Shown: positions 45,110 to 55,302, counted from the first letter of the stretch. The stretch: 64,000 nucleotides of DNA from Gottfriedia solisilvae (GCF_002128405.1 NZ_NETJ01000001.1:744001-808000); one strand, 5' to 3'. Notes: generated by a model not told the origin, from the letters alone. Made by a program: numbers and translations.

Positions 45110-46386
45110 TATGCTCCCTCCTGACCTTTTAAGAAGTATGTTGTATGAAGTTTGATTTTATTTGCAACTTGAATAATTTCCTCTTTTGTAACTTTTTCAA
45201 TTGCTGGTATCCATTCTTCTATTGCACGCTCATTACCGCCTGCGTGGTCATTAAATAGCGTTTCGATAATTCCATAAGCAGTATCCATACCTTCTAAAAG
45301 ACTATTTTTAATGACTAATTTTGTTTGTGCAATTTCTTCCTCTGTAAAATTACCTTTTCGCATTTCCTCGAGTTGCTCGGCAATAATCGTCGTTGCTTTT
45401 TCGTAATTTTCATTTGCAATACCTGACATCACCATTAGAATCGACTTATGGCTTTCAAATCGTGATGCTGCATAATAAGCTAAACTATTTTTTTCACGAA
45501 CATTGATAAATAGCTTTGAGTGCGAATATCCACCAAATAATCCGTTAAATACTTGCAGTGCAAAATATTCTGGATCTTGAATTGAAACATCTGTTGTATA
45601 TCCGATATGTAATTTTGCTTGATTTAATTTTTGCTCTTCGATAACTTCTTGAGGAGATTCAATTGAACTAGCTTTAACCGTATCGAAACCTTTTTGTTCA
45701 ACACTTGTATTTTTGAAGTTTTCCTCAACAAGCGCTTGGCATTGTTCGAATGAAACATCCCCAACGATATATAAATCAATTAAATCCTGTTGTAATGATG
45801 TTTGATAATATTGATAAAGCCCTTCTGCCGTAATTGATTTAACGGCCTCTGTTTTACCATTCGCTAGTAAAGCATACGGATCATTTTTAAACATTTCTTC
45901 AACTAGACGCTGATTTGCATATTTAAGCTTATCATCATTAATTGATTGAATGCGCTGGATTTGACTACGCTTTTGAGTTTCAAGATGCTTTGAAGAAAAG
46001 CTTCCATTTTCCAAATAAGGATTTTGCCAGATTGAGGATATAAGAGCAATTGCTTCATTTAATAGTGCACTTTGATTTGAAAGGTATTTTTCATTTGCAA
46101 TATCAATGGAAAAAGACATGACATGCGAGTCACCTTTTTTTGAGACATCTACAAAAAACGTTGCTCCATATAATTCTTCAAGCTTTCTACGAATTTCACC
46201 ATTTGTAGGAAAATCCTGAGTTCCACTTTGTAAAACATAAGGTAAGATACCTCTGTAAGAAATTGTATCTTCTTCAAGCTTTCCTCGAACTTTTAATGTG
46301 ATCGAATTTGTTTTAAATTTTTCTGTAGTGATGACATGTAGCTTAATCCCATTTATTTCACTGTTTCTATACTGTAGCAAATTCAC
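45109..46386 (-). CDS. ymfF: M16-like peptidase subunit without zinc motif, YmfF
   Basis: Partner of YmfH, 425 residues. The fold and the C-terminal half (YFALQVFNGLFGGYSHSKLFINVREKNSLAYYAASRF) are M16-like. However, the N-terminal region where HxxEH should stand reads ILPYVLQSGTQDFP, so it has no catalytic zinc site. Such subunits bind substrate in mitochondrial-type heterodimers. The start is GTG 46386 with AAGGAGGG upstream. It is the first gene of the pair. Confidence 0.9.
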   Translation of the reverse strand: MNLLQYRNSEINGIKLHVITTEKFKTNSITLKVRGKLEEDTISYRGILPYVLQSGTQDFPTNGEIRRKLEELYGATFFVDVSKKGDSHVMSFSIDIANEKYLSNQSALLNEAIALISSIWQNPYLENGSFSSKHLETQKRSQIQRIQSINDDKLKYANQRLVEEMFKNDPYALLANGKTEAVKSITAEGLYQYYQTSLQQDLIDLYIVGDVSFEQCQALVEENFKNTSVEQKGFDTVKASSIESPQEVIEEQKLNQAKLHIGYTTDVSIQDPEYFALQVFNGLFGGYSHSKLFINVREKNSLAYYAASRFESHKSILMVMSGIANENYEKATTIIAEQLEEMRKGNFTEEEIAQTKLVIKNSLLEGMDTAYGIIETLFNDHAGGNERAIEEWIPAIEKVTKEEIIQVANKIKLHTTYFLKGQEGA

Positions 46387-46624
46387 TTAAAAACCCTCCT
46401 TAGTCTTAAAAGTGTATATTTATACTTATTTCCAATATCTTCATTGTATCTCTAATTTTACCAAAAATAAAACCTACAGCTTAGTTTACCCAAATTTCTA
46501 AAATTAAAGTATTGGTTCCTGGCGAATGACTATCCATTTTAGTCCGAGTTAGAGTGAATTTATACGGATTAACTTAGAAATGAAAACTACATATGTTATC
46601 CTCGAAAATTTACTTACAAAAAAA

Positions 46625-46650
46625 GAAGCTTCCTGCTGACAGGAAGCTTC
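46625..46650 (-). terminator. terminator of the nup operon
   Basis: Perfect 11-bp stem gaagcttcctg/caggaagcttc with a 4-base loop and a T-run, just after nupQ. Confidence 0.92.
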
Positions 46651-46667
46651 CCCGAGAATATATTGTA

Positions 46668-47615
46668 TTAACGTTTCCCTTTTTCATAAGCAACACCAAC
46701 AGATTTTGGTGCTTGAGATGATTTAGAGAAAATAACTAACGCAATAAGTGTTACTACGTATGGGAATAACTTTAATGCTAATGGTGGAATTTGTGCCAAG
46801 CTTGGAATTACTTGCGAAACGTTTGCAACTGTTGTTGCAACTCCAAAGAATAATGTTGCTGCAAGAATTCCTAATGGCTTCCACTGACCAAAAATTAATG
46901 CGGCGATTGCAAGGAAACCTAATCCAGCAACACTTCCAGTAAACTCACCAGAATATGTTACTAAAATGATTGCTCCCCCTAAGCCTGAAAATGCACCAGA
47001 AATGATAACGCCTAAATAACGAATGCGATAAACATTAATACCAGCTGCATCTGCTGCTTGAGGATATTCACCACAAGCACGTAAACGTAAACCAAATCTT
47101 GTTTTATAAATAACAAAAGTACTAACAATTAAAATAAGTAATACTAACCATGTTGTTGCGTAAGCATTTTTAAAGAATAGGTCACCGATTATAGGAATAT
47201 CACTTAAGAATGAAACATCTCCACGATCCAACCCGTTCACACGAATATTACCTGATCCAGTTAAATTTCTAGCTAAGAATATTGTTAATGCACCTGCAAT
47301 CATATTGATTGCAATCCCACTGATAACTTGGTCTGCATTTAAATTAATACTAGCAAATGCATGTAATAATGAGAATAAGGCACCAGCAATAACTGCAACT
47401 AAAAGACCTACCCAGATTACCCAAGCTTCACCTGGGTTTGTTTCTTGTAATTTTGAAATTGTTAATGCACTTGCAAAGCCACCAACAACCATAAGACCTT
47501 CTAATCCGATATTTACAACACCGCTTCGTTCAGAAAATAGTCCACCTAACGCTACGATTAATAAAGGAATCGTATAGGCAATCGCATATGGGAAAATTTG
47601 TATGATAGTATCCAT
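46668..47615 (-). CDS. nupQ: ABC transporter permease, guanosine/nucleoside type (NupQ)
   Basis: One of two permeases of a BMP-dependent nucleoside importer. The 315 residues are strongly hydrophobic with about eight to ten TM segments, and GLEGLMVVGGFASAL, ACGEYPQAADAAGINVYRIRY and GLGFLAIAALIFGQWKP are typical of the BPD transp 2 family. It follows nupP by 4 bases. The NupNOPQ assignment rests on the full gene set; B. subtilis NupNOPQ takes up guanosine. Confidence 0.88.
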   Translation of the reverse strand: MDTIIQIFPYAIAYTIPLLIVALGGLFSERSGVVNIGLEGLMVVGGFASALTISKLQETNPGEAWVIWVGLLVAVIAGALFSLLHAFASINLNADQVISGIAINMIAGALTIFLARNLTGSGNIRVNGLDRGDVSFLSDIPIIGDLFFKNAYATTWLVLLILIVSTFVIYKTRFGLRLRACGEYPQAADAAGINVYRIRYLGVIISGAFSGLGGAIILVTYSGEFTGSVAGLGFLAIAALIFGQWKPLGILAATLFFGVATTVANVSQVIPSLAQIPPLALKLFPYVVTLIALVIFSKSSQAPKSVGVAYEKGKR

Positions 47616-47619
47616 TGCC

Positions 47620-48699
47620 TTATTTCACCTTCTCTCCAACATTGCTTTCAACTGCTTCTTTTTTATACTTACGTTTCTTACCGAAGTAATCCGTTACCTT
47701 TTTAATTAAGACACTAGTCGCAGCGAAATAAATAATGATTGCAATAATAACATCAGCAATCTCTGGTGGAATTGCAGTCATTGCACTCATAAAACCTTTA
47801 CCAGAGTATAAAAGACCAAAGAAAATTGCTGAGAAGAAAACACCGATTGGTGTGTTCATACCTAATAAAGCAACAGCAATTCCATCAAAACCTACAGATG
47901 GTAATATACCAATTTGGATTGTTGAGGCATTACCTGCAAATTGAACAACCCCTGCAAGTCCTGCTAATCCACCTGAAATCATCATTGATAAGATTACGTT
48001 ACGATTTACAGAAATACCTGCGTATTCTGCAGCACTACGATTATAACCTACTGCTTTTAATTCATAACCTAGTACCGTACGATTAATGATAAATGCAATA
48101 ACAATTACCATGATAGCTGCAAGAAATAGACCAAAGTTTATATATGATCCACCGAATATATCAGATAACCAGTGCATTTTTAATGTAGCACTATCTGGAA
48201 GATTTTTTGATTCAGTTTCAGTATTTCCTTTAAAATACTGAGGAACTAAATAGTAAATTGTCCAATAAGCAATCCAGTTCATCATGATTGTAGAAACAAC
48301 TTCATGAACATTAAATTTAGCTTTTAAAAGCCCTGGGATAAATGCCCATAAAGCACCTGCTAAAAATCCAACGATAACCATTAAAGGAACAATAACGATT
48401 GATGGTAAATCAAGTGTCAATCCAATAGCAGTTGCACAAAATCCACCAAATAACATTTGTCCAGCAGCACCGATATTGAATAGACCAGTTCTAAATGCGA
48501 ATGCAACAGAAAGACCTGCTAAAATTAATGGTGTAGCTGTAGCTAATGTATTACCGATACGTTCAGAATTCTGTAAACCACCTTGGAATAAATACGTAAA
48601 TCCTTCAATTGGATCATTACCAGTCGCTGCAATTAGAATTGCTCCAGCAATTAACCCTAATAAAATGGCAATTAAAGAAATGATTCCGTCCTTTTTCAT
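47620..48699 (-). CDS. nupP: ABC transporter permease, guanosine/nucleoside type (NupP)
   Basis: Second permease of the importer, 359 residues with about ten TM segments. The block FRTGLFNIGAAGQMLFGGFCAT and the coupling-helix region YELKAVGYNRSAAEYAGISVNR are characteristic. The start overlaps the nupO stop by 4 bases (ATGA), and the C-terminus is a charged cytoplasmic tail (KKVTDYFGKKRKYKKEAVE). It works with NupO ATPase, NupQ and lipoprotein NupN. Confidence 0.88.
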   Translation of the reverse strand: MKKDGIISLIAILLGLIAGAILIAATGNDPIEGFTYLFQGGLQNSERIGNTLATATPLILAGLSVAFAFRTGLFNIGAAGQMLFGGFCATAIGLTLDLPSIVIVPLMVIVGFLAGALWAFIPGLLKAKFNVHEVVSTIMMNWIAYWTIYYLVPQYFKGNTETESKNLPDSATLKMHWLSDIFGGSYINFGLFLAAIMVIVIAFIINRTVLGYELKAVGYNRSAAEYAGISVNRNVILSMMISGGLAGLAGVVQFAGNASTIQIGILPSVGFDGIAVALLGMNTPIGVFFSAIFFGLLYSGKGFMSAMTAIPPEIADVIIAIIIYFAATSVLIKKVTDYFGKKRKYKKEAVESNVGEKVK

Positions 48700-50219
48700 G
48701 CCCCTTCACCCCTCTTTATACCTGCCATCATAAGTCCTAATTCATCTTCATTCGTATCTTTTGCATCTACAATGTCAATAATTTCCCCACCATTTACGAT
48801 TGCAATACGGTCAGAAAGATTTAAGACTTCATCAAGCTCTAAAGAAATTAGTAGAACAGCTTTTCCACTATCTCTTTGTTCAATTAATCTTTTATGAATG
48901 TACTCGATTGAACCTACATCTAATCCACGAGTTGGTTGACATGCAATTAATAATTCTGGTTGTAGCTCAATTTCACGGCCAATAATTGCTTTTTGCTGAT
49001 TACCACCAGACATTGATTCTACAACTGTTTTAGCTCCTTCACCTGAACGAACATCAAACTCTTCAATAATTTTCTTTGCATGTTTTGCAATTGCAGCTTT
49101 ATCTAAAATACCAAATTTAGAGTATGGCTCTTGATTATAAATTTCTAAAACAACATTTTCTTCAATCGTATATTCCAAAACAAGACCTCTTTTTTGTCTA
49201 TCTTCTGGGATATGCGCAATACCATTATGAATTCTTTCACGGATACTATTCTTTGTAATATCTTGTCCTTTTAGAAGAATCGTTCCTTCTTCAATCGGTC
49301 TTAAACCAGTAATTGCTTCTACAAGTTCTGATTGGCCATTGCCTTCTACTCCAGCAATACCAACAATTTCACCTGCACGTACTTGAAGTGAAGCATTTTT
49401 AAGACCTAGTACTTTTTTATTATTTTTAACACTTAAGTTATTTACATCTAGTACAACTTCACCAGGAGTTGCAGCTTGTTTATCAACTTTAAAAGATACC
49501 TGACGTCCGACCATCATAGATGCCATTTCAGACTCAGAAGTTTGTTTAACATCTACAGTACCGATATATTTACCGTGACGAATAACAGTACATTGATCAG
49601 CAACAGCCTTAATTTCTTTTAATTTATGTGTAATGATAATGATTGATTTGCCTTCATTAATTAAATTTTTAATGATGTTCATTAATTCTTGAATTTCTTG
49701 AGGCGTAAGTACAGCTGTTGGTTCGTCTAAGATTAAAACTTCTGCATTACGATATAACGTTTTCAGAATTTCTACCCTTTGTTGCATTCCAACAGAAATG
49801 TCTTCAATTTTCGCATACGGGTCTACGTTTAAACCGTAAGTTTTAGATAATTCTTCAATACGTTTAGCTGCAGTTTTAATATCAACGACTAGACCTTTTT
49901 TTGGTTCAAGACCTAAAATAATATTTTCAGTCACTGTAAAGTTTGCAACAAGTTTAAAATGCTGATGAACCATTCCGATTCCAAGTTCATTTGCAACATT
50001 CGGGTTAGCGATTTTAACTTCTTTCCCTCTTACTTTGATCGTACCTTTTTCAGGAGTATACATACCAAAAAGGACGGACATTAAAGTTGATTTTCCAGCT
50101 CCATTTTCTCCTAATAGAGCGTGAACTTCACCTTTTTTTAATCGTAGTGTAATATTGTCATTCGCTATAATTCCAGGAAATTCTTTTGTTATATTTAACA
50201 TTTCCACTACATATTCCAT
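48696..50219 (-). CDS. nupO: ABC transporter ATPase with two nucleotide-binding domains (NupO)
   Basis: Energises nucleoside uptake. The N-terminal NBD (about 1-240) has Walker A GENGAGKST, signature ISVGMQQRVEIL and Walker B LILDEPTAVLTP. The C-terminal NBD (about 255-500) has a degenerate Walker A GVEGNGQSEL and signature MSGGNQQKAIIGRE, the usual asymmetry for sugar/nucleoside-type tandem ATPases. The 507 residues are complete. SD AAAGGAGG is just before the ATG at 50219. Confidence 0.92.
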   Translation of the reverse strand: MEYVVEMLNITKEFPGIIANDNITLRLKKGEVHALLGENGAGKSTLMSVLFGMYTPEKGTIKVRGKEVKIANPNVANELGIGMVHQHFKLVANFTVTENIILGLEPKKGLVVDIKTAAKRIEELSKTYGLNVDPYAKIEDISVGMQQRVEILKTLYRNAEVLILDEPTAVLTPQEIQELMNIIKNLINEGKSIIIITHKLKEIKAVADQCTVIRHGKYIGTVDVKQTSESEMASMMVGRQVSFKVDKQAATPGEVVLDVNNLSVKNNKKVLGLKNASLQVRAGEIVGIAGVEGNGQSELVEAITGLRPIEEGTILLKGQDITKNSIRERIHNGIAHIPEDRQKRGLVLEYTIEENVVLEIYNQEPYSKFGILDKAAIAKHAKKIIEEFDVRSGEGAKTVVESMSGGNQQKAIIGREIELQPELLIACQPTRGLDVGSIEYIHKRLIEQRDSGKAVLLISLELDEVLNLSDRIAIVNGGEIIDIVDAKDTNEDELGLMMAGIKRGEGA

Positions 50220-50413
50220 AATTTTCCTCCTTTTTATATTACGAAATCATTTATTCACAAATACGTTTTTATTTGAGTTCGAAATATTTACCTATTTTAT
50301 ATTTTTTAGGGAGGGTCTCTCACTCACCCACTACTCATGCCCTAATCAAAAGTAAACTTTACCATATTAAGTGCTTACATTTGATTAAGGCATGATGTTC
50401 CTTGAAAGTTGTA

Positions 50414-50458
50414 GAAGAAGCATACAAAAAGGTGGAATTCCTTTCCTTATGCTTCTTC
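50414..50458 (-). terminator. intercistronic hairpin between nupN and nupO
   Basis: gaagaagcata pairs with tatgcttcttc over 11 bp, with a partly paired loop. There is no long T-run. It could be a partial terminator or an RNA-stability element raising NupN over the membrane subunits. Confidence 0.6.
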
Positions 50459-50493
50459 TTTTAACTATTCAATGAATCGTATCATTTAAAAAA

Positions 50494-51591
50494 TTACTTG
50501 ATTAAATCGCCTTTTTCACTTGCTACAACGATTTCACCAGACTTAATTTTTCCAAATACTTCTTCAACTTTTGTTAAAGTTTCTTCGCTTAAGTTTGGAT
50601 TTTCTTTTGGTAAACCAATACCATCGTTTTTAGCATCGAAAATTAAAGTTTGTCCACCAGGGAATTTTCCGTCTTTTTCAGCTTTCATCATATCAGAAGC
50701 TGCTTTAGAAACATCCTTCATAGCAGAAGTTAAGATTGTTGATTTGTTACCTTCGTAGATACCTTCAGAATATTGGTCAACGTCTACACCGATAACCCAA
50801 GCTTCTTTACCAGCTTTTGCACGAGCTTTAGATTCTGTGATTGCACCAATACCTACACCACCAGCAGCAGTGAAGATCGCTTTAACACCACGGTCATACA
50901 TTTGAGCAGCAATTTGTTGTCCTGCAGCTACGTTATCAAAGCTTCCTTGATAAATTACGTTTTGAGCTTTTAAAGAGATACTAGTTCCAAGGTTTTCGTT
51001 TGCATATTTAACACCTTGTTGGAATCCCCAGTTAAATTTTTGAACGGCAGGAATTTCCATACCACCAATAAATCCAACATCACCAGTTTTTAATTGAACT
51101 GCAGTTGCAACACCAGCTAAGTAACCAGCTTCATGCTCAGCGAAGAAAATTGAAACTGTGTTATCTTTAACTACAGGTTTGAAATCACCAGCGTGTGGAG
51201 TTCCATCGATGATAACGAATTTGTCATCTTTATATTTATCTTGCGCTTTAAAAATTGCTGTTTCGAATTTGAAACCAGGCGTTACGATGAATTTGAAACC
51301 AGCATCGTGTAAGTTTCCAATTTCTTTTAAGTAGTCAGCTTCAGTACTTCCAGATGGCTTTAAGTATTTTGTATCTTTTTTCTCATTGAAGCTTAAATCT
51401 TCAGCTCCAGCTTTAATACCTTCCCAAGTACCTTGGTTAAATGACTTATCGTCAATTGTACCTGAGTCTGTTACCATACCTACTTTAAATGCGCCTTCTA
51501 CATCTTTTCCTCCATCTTTACCACAAGCGCCTAAAATTGTACCTGCAGCTAAAGCCATTGAAAGAATAAGACCAGCTTTTTTCAACTTCAT
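50494..51591 (-). CDS. nupN: BMP-family nucleoside-binding lipoprotein (NupN)
   Basis: Extracytoplasmic substrate-binding lipoprotein of the importer. N-terminal signal with lipobox LGAC (Cys at about 23) and a basic n-region MKLKKAG. The mature part shows the BMP (PnrA-like) signature KVGMVTDSGTIDDKSFNQGTWEG, the VIDGTPH block and the nucleoside-contact EHEAGYLAGVATA. Length 365. Homologues bind purine nucleosides. The gene follows a strong SD (AAGGGGG) and leads the operon; a hairpin separates it from nupO. Confidence 0.9.
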   Translation of the reverse strand: MKLKKAGLILSMALAAGTILGACGKDGGKDVEGAFKVGMVTDSGTIDDKSFNQGTWEGIKAGAEDLSFNEKKDTKYLKPSGSTEADYLKEIGNLHDAGFKFIVTPGFKFETAIFKAQDKYKDDKFVIIDGTPHAGDFKPVVKDNTVSIFFAEHEAGYLAGVATAVQLKTGDVGFIGGMEIPAVQKFNWGFQQGVKYANENLGTSISLKAQNVIYQGSFDNVAAGQQIAAQMYDRGVKAIFTAAGGVGIGAITESKARAKAGKEAWVIGVDVDQYSEGIYEGNKSTILTSAMKDVSKAASDMMKAEKDGKFPGGQTLIFDAKNDGIGLPKENPNLSEETLTKVEEVFGKIKSGEIVVASEKGDLIK

Positions 51592-51640
51592 AAATTTTGC
51601 CCCCTTAAATTTATTTACATTTGTACTAGCTTGGTATATA

Positions 51641-51657
51641 ATCGTTTACTTAACGAT
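51641..51657. promoter_or_regulatory. inverted repeat upstream of nupN
   Basis: atcgtt-tactt-aacgat, 50 bases before the nupN start. It may be an operator for the adjacent GntR regulator or for another factor. Confidence 0.4.
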
Positions 51658-51683
51658 CCACCTCCCTAATAATTTTTTTATGA

Positions 51684-51698
51684 AATTTTCAGTTTTTT
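51684..51698. promoter_or_regulatory. weak CodY-like box upstream of nupN
   Basis: aattttcagtttttt matches 11 of 15 positions of AATTTTCWGAAAATT. nupNOPQ of B. subtilis is a CodY target, but AT-rich DNA gives such matches by chance. Confidence 0.25.
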
Positions 51699-51750
51699 TT
51701 AGAAATACCAGCCTTTTTTATTTTCTCTTAAATTACTTTTGTATATGCAG

Positions 51751-52476
51751 TTAATTTCTTTTACGTAATACGTTAAAACTAAACTGATCCGCTCTAAAAT
51801 AATTGTAAGAATGTAGTACAGCTCGATTTAAATCATCAAAATGTAGCTGTTCAATTAATAAAAGTGATACTTCTGGTTCACACTGTAGTAAAGGTGATAC
51901 TTTATCGTGATAACCAATTGGTTCAATTCTTGCACTTGAGTATTCAATATTTCGACCTGTCACTTTTTTGATATATGAAAAAAATGAATGATCTTCAAAA
52001 GAAGGTACTTGTTTGAAATAATTAGTAGGTAGTTTATCTATACAATAAACAACCGGTTCCTCATTTGCAGTACGTATACGTTCAACGACGTGAATACGAT
52101 CATCTTCAGTAATATTGAAATTATTTAAATCTTCTTTAGTAGGAACTAATAGTTTAGAAGATAAAAAGATTGTACCAGGCTCCTTACCTGCATCAACAAT
52201 CATTTCCGAAACACTATTCAATTGTTCGATGCCTGTCCTAAAGATTGGTTTCGGTTTTACAAAAGTACCTACTCCATGTCTTCGAACCAAAATATTTTCT
52301 TCTTCTAATACTCTTAATGCTTCTCGCAACGTTGCTCTACTTACTCCAAATATCTTAGATAACTCATACTCTGAAGGTAACTTATGATGTGGCAAATAAA
52401 TTCCATTATCTATATCTTGTTTTATTCGATCCATCACTTGGAGATAGAGTAATCTGGAGTCTGTTTTAATTTTCAT
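51751..52476 (-). CDS. ymfC: GntR family transcriptional regulator (YmfC-like)
   Basis: DNA-binding regulator of 241 residues. The N-terminal winged helix is LPSEYELSKIFGVSRATLREALRVLEEENILVRRHGVGTFV-type (about 28-72); the C-terminal effector domain is of the UTRA (HutC) type, with RIRTANEEPVVYCIDKLP. It lies between spoIIIE and nupN as in B. subtilis. A role in controlling the nucleoside transporter is inferred from position. It has its own sigma-A promoter, a nearby cre-like site and a downstream direct repeat. Confidence 0.9.
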   Translation of the reverse strand: MKIKTDSRLLYLQVMDRIKQDIDNGIYLPHHKLPSEYELSKIFGVSRATLREALRVLEEENILVRRHGVGTFVKPKPIFRTGIEQLNSVSEMIVDAGKEPGTIFLSSKLLVPTKEDLNNFNITEDDRIHVVERIRTANEEPVVYCIDKLPTNYFKQVPSFEDHSFFSYIKKVTGRNIEYSSARIEPIGYHDKVSPLLQCEPEVSLLLIEQLHFDDLNRAVLHSYNYFRADQFSFNVLRKRN

Positions 52477-52502
52477 GTTCCATCCCCCAAACTTTGGATT
52501 TC

Positions 52503-52526
52503 AGACATCAGTTGTTAGACCTCAGT
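52503..52526. promoter_or_regulatory. direct repeat, candidate operator in the ymfC leader
   Basis: agacatcagt (52503-52512) and agacctcagt (52517-52526) are 9/10 identical, 4 bases apart, in the presumed transcribed leader just after the promoter. Possibly the autoregulatory GntR site. Confidence 0.4.
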
Positions 52527-52542
52527 CGTATAATCCTTCTTT

Positions 52543-52571
52543 ACTATACTGTTATTTTTAAATCTTTTCAA
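52543..52571 (-). promoter_or_regulatory. sigma-A promoter of ymfC
   Basis: Minus strand TTGAAA (52566-52571), 17-base spacer, TATAGT (52543-52548). Confidence 0.75.
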
Positions 52572-52589
52572 TACTTTCTGTATATTTTT

Positions 52590-52604
52590 TGTAAACGCTT
52601 TAAT
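52590..52604 (-). promoter_or_regulatory. cre-like site upstream of ymfC
   Basis: Minus strand ATTAAAGCGTTTACA fits WTGNAANCGNWNNCW with one mismatch (T for G at position 3), 18 bases upstream of the -35 box. Confidence 0.5.
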
Positions 52605-52649
52605 ACATTTGTCGAAATGTAAGGATTCCCCTTTAATACACATAAAAAA

Positions 52650-52702
52650 GACTCCTATAATCCCCCAGTTTCACACAGTGAAAAAGCTAGATTATAAGAG
52701 TC
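52650..52702 (-). terminator. terminator of spoIIIE
   Basis: gactc-c-tataatc pairs with gattata-a-gagtc (52690-52702), with an inner tttcac/gtgaaa hairpin and a T-run, about 190 bases after the spoIIIE stop. No gene is seen in the rest of 52703-52894; a 63-codon frame overlapping the spoIIIE end is not convincing. Confidence 0.8.
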
Positions 52703-52894
52703 AATGATTCTAGTATACGATTTCATTTTCTCCATAATAATGCTTTTTCCCCATAGTATTGCAAATACCGGTTGCAATGTAGAAACTTTCGACCCATAAT
52801 GTCGAATTTATATGAGGACTTACATCTATCTGAAGAAAATAATAGCATTTCTTGTCTAAAACTGTCAATAAAGTTCGAGCAAATTTTCAAAAGA

Positions 52895-55267
52895 TTATGA
52901 TGACGCTTGTTCATCTTCTGCTGGTTTACTAACTAATACCTCTCTTGGTTTACTTCCTTCATAAGGACCAACGATTCCATTATCTTCCATAGCATCAATT
53001 AATCTCGCTGCTCTTGTGTAACCAATTCGAAATCTTCTTTGTAGTAAAGAAACTGATGCAGATTGCATATTTGTAACTAATTCAACTGCTTCATTATACA
53101 GGTCATCATCTACTTCAGTCTTTCCATCTTTCTCTTCTTTTACCATCATTTCCTCTTGGTATTGTGCTTTTTGCTGAGAAATTGTAAATTCTACAACACG
53201 CTCAACTTCATCATCTGATAAGAAAGCACCTTGTACACGAATTGGTTTGGAAGCTCCGATTGGTTGATAAAGCATATCTCCTCTACCTAAAAGCTTCTCA
53301 GCACCACCTGAATCTAAGATGGTTCTAGAATCTGTTTGTGAAGAAACACTAAAGGCGATTCGTGAAGGAATATTTGCTTTAATAACACCCGTAATAACAT
53401 CAACTGATGGTCTTTGTGTTGCGATTATTAAATGAATACCAGCTGCTCGGGCCATTTGTGCTAAACGAGTTATTGAATCTTCAACATCACTTGAAGCTAC
53501 CATCATTAAGTCTGCAAGCTCATCGACAATGACGACAATAAATGGTAATAAAGGTTGTTTCGCATCCAACATATTGTTATTTTGGCGTATTAATTCATTA
53601 TAAGCCTCAATATTTCTAGTACCTGTATGTGAAAATAACTCATATCGTCTTTCCATTTCACTTACAACTTTTCGAAGTGCTTGAGATGCTTTTTTCGGAT
53701 TTGTAACAACTGGTGTTAATAAATGTGGTATACCGTTATATACATTTAGTTCTACCATTTTTGGATCGATTAACATCAATTTTACTTCAGAAGGTTTTGC
53801 ATTCATTAATATACTAACGATAATCCCATTAATACATACACTTTTCCCACTACCGGTTGCACCAGCTACTAGTAAATGTGGCATTTTATTAAGTTCTGCA
53901 AATACAGCTTCACCAGCAATATCTTTTCCAAGTGATACCGCCAAAGGATTTTGAAGTTTAGGATTTTTCGTTTCAAGAACTTCTCTAAGCAGTACTGTTG
54001 TTATGTTTGTATTAGGAACTTCAATGCCAACAGCCGATTTCCCAGGAATTGGGGCTTCTATTCGAATATCTTTCGCTGCTAGGGCAAGTGCCAAATCATC
54101 ACTTAAATTAACAATTCTACTTACCTTTACACCCGCCTCAGGATATACTTCATACTTTGTAACTGCTGGGCCATGGTGAACCTTCGTTACATTGGCTTTT
54201 ACCCCAAAACTTTGGAAGGTTCGTTCTAGCTTGTCCGCATTTTCTTTTAGCTTTGATTCATTTTCTCTCTTTTTAACACCTTTTGGAAATGCAAGTAAAT
54301 CCATTGATGGTAATACATAATCTACTTTCTCATCCATCCCTACTTCTGCAACCGGAATATCGATAGAATTGTCATCGTCTTCGGTACTAGTAGAAGAATT
54401 GATAGTTGCAATTACTTGTTCATTTACATTAGGTTGATATGTAGGGGAATATTGAATTTGAATTTCCTTTGGTTCCTCAAGTACTTCCTCCTCGTAAATA
54501 CCGGCAATTTCTATATCTCTATTGACCGTATTCGAGGGTTGGATCATTTCATCTTCTATTTGTTCTTGATTAGCTTTCCTTTTTTGTTTTGCAGCCGCTC
54601 TTCTACCTGACGTTTTAGGTTCACGCTCTCGCTTCCAAAAATTACGGAAATCTTTAAATATATCTGATATTACATTTCTAAGCTTTGGCACGATGTATTG
54701 ATAAAGATACCCACCAAGTGGTTTCCCAGTAATAAATAAAATACCAGCTACAATTGCAATGACTCCAAATAATATAGCTCCAGTGCGATCAAATAGGAAA
54801 TATAAAATAGCAAATAATATTGCACCAATCATTCCGCCACCAAGATCGACTGTACTAATTTGACCTTTTGCCTCAATCATAAATAAATCAAATGTACTCT
54901 TCAGAACAGATTGATCTTTAAATTGGTTACCTTTTGCTAGTAAATCAAATAGAGTAACATGACTAAACATCAGTATACTAAAGAAGATTAATAAGCCGCC
55001 CATCGTTATACTCGATATAAAAGGTGGCCTTTTTCGGTAGATAATACTATACGCAGATAAGCCGATAATAAATAGAAAACTTAACATATACCATTCACCG
55101 AAGAAAAATCGAAGGAATAGGACAAATGATTTCCCTACTATGCCTAGTTTTAATATTGTAATGATGGATAGTGCTATGAATAGTAGACCGCTAATCTCAT
55201 ACCATATTGATCCCGAACCACTAGTAGATTTTCGAGCTTTTGATTTTTGTTGTTTTTGTTTTGCCAT
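52895..55267 (-). CDS. spoIIIE: DNA translocase FtsK/SpoIIIE
   Basis: Pumps the chromosome into the forespore and clears septum-trapped DNA. Four N-terminal TM segments (about 22-170), a charged Glu-rich linker, the FtsK motor with Walker [13 protein letters not shown] and Walker [13 protein letters not shown], and a C-terminal gamma winged-helix ([39 protein letters not shown]). I place the start at ATG 55267 after GGGGGTG, giving 790 residues. Synteny with tepA, ylzJ and ymfC identifies it as spoIIIE rather than sftA. Confidence 0.95.
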   Translation of the reverse strand: MAKQKQQKSKARKSTSGSGSIWYEISGLLFIALSIITILKLGIVGKSFVLFLRFFFGEWYMLSFLFIIGLSAYSIIYRKRPPFISSITMGGLLIFFSILMFSHVTLFDLLAKGNQFKDQSVLKSTFDLFMIEAKGQISTVDLGGGMIGAILFAILYFLFDRTGAILFGVIAIVAGILFITGKPLGGYLYQYIVPKLRNVISDIFKDFRNFWKREREPKTSGRRAAAKQKRKANQEQIEDEMIQPSNTVNRDIEIAGIYEEEVLEEPKEIQIQYSPTYQPNVNEQVIATINSSTSTEDDDNSIDIPVAEVGMDEKVDYVLPSMDLLAFPKGVKKRENESKLKENADKLERTFQSFGVKANVTKVHHGPAVTKYEVYPEAGVKVSRIVNLSDDLALALAAKDIRIEAPIPGKSAVGIEVPNTNITTVLLREVLETKNPKLQNPLAVSLGKDIAGEAVFAELNKMPHLLVAGATGSGKSVCINGIIVSILMNAKPSEVKLMLIDPKMVELNVYNGIPHLLTPVVTNPKKASQALRKVVSEMERRYELFSHTGTRNIEAYNELIRQNNNMLDAKQPLLPFIVVIVDELADLMMVASSDVEDSITRLAQMARAAGIHLIIATQRPSVDVITGVIKANIPSRIAFSVSSQTDSRTILDSGGAEKLLGRGDMLYQPIGASKPIRVQGAFLSDDEVERVVEFTISQQKAQYQEEMMVKEEKDGKTEVDDDLYNEAVELVTNMQSASVSLLQRRFRIGYTRAARLIDAMEDNGIVGPYEGSKPREVLVSKPAEDEQASS

Positions 55268-55302
55268 GTATTTCACCCCCATCTAAGAATGCAGATTCGC
55301 CA

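Noticed and set aside
52723-52914. 63-codon ORF overlapping the spoIIIE 3-prime end
   Set aside because: No SD, no family resemblance, composition of non-coding DNA.
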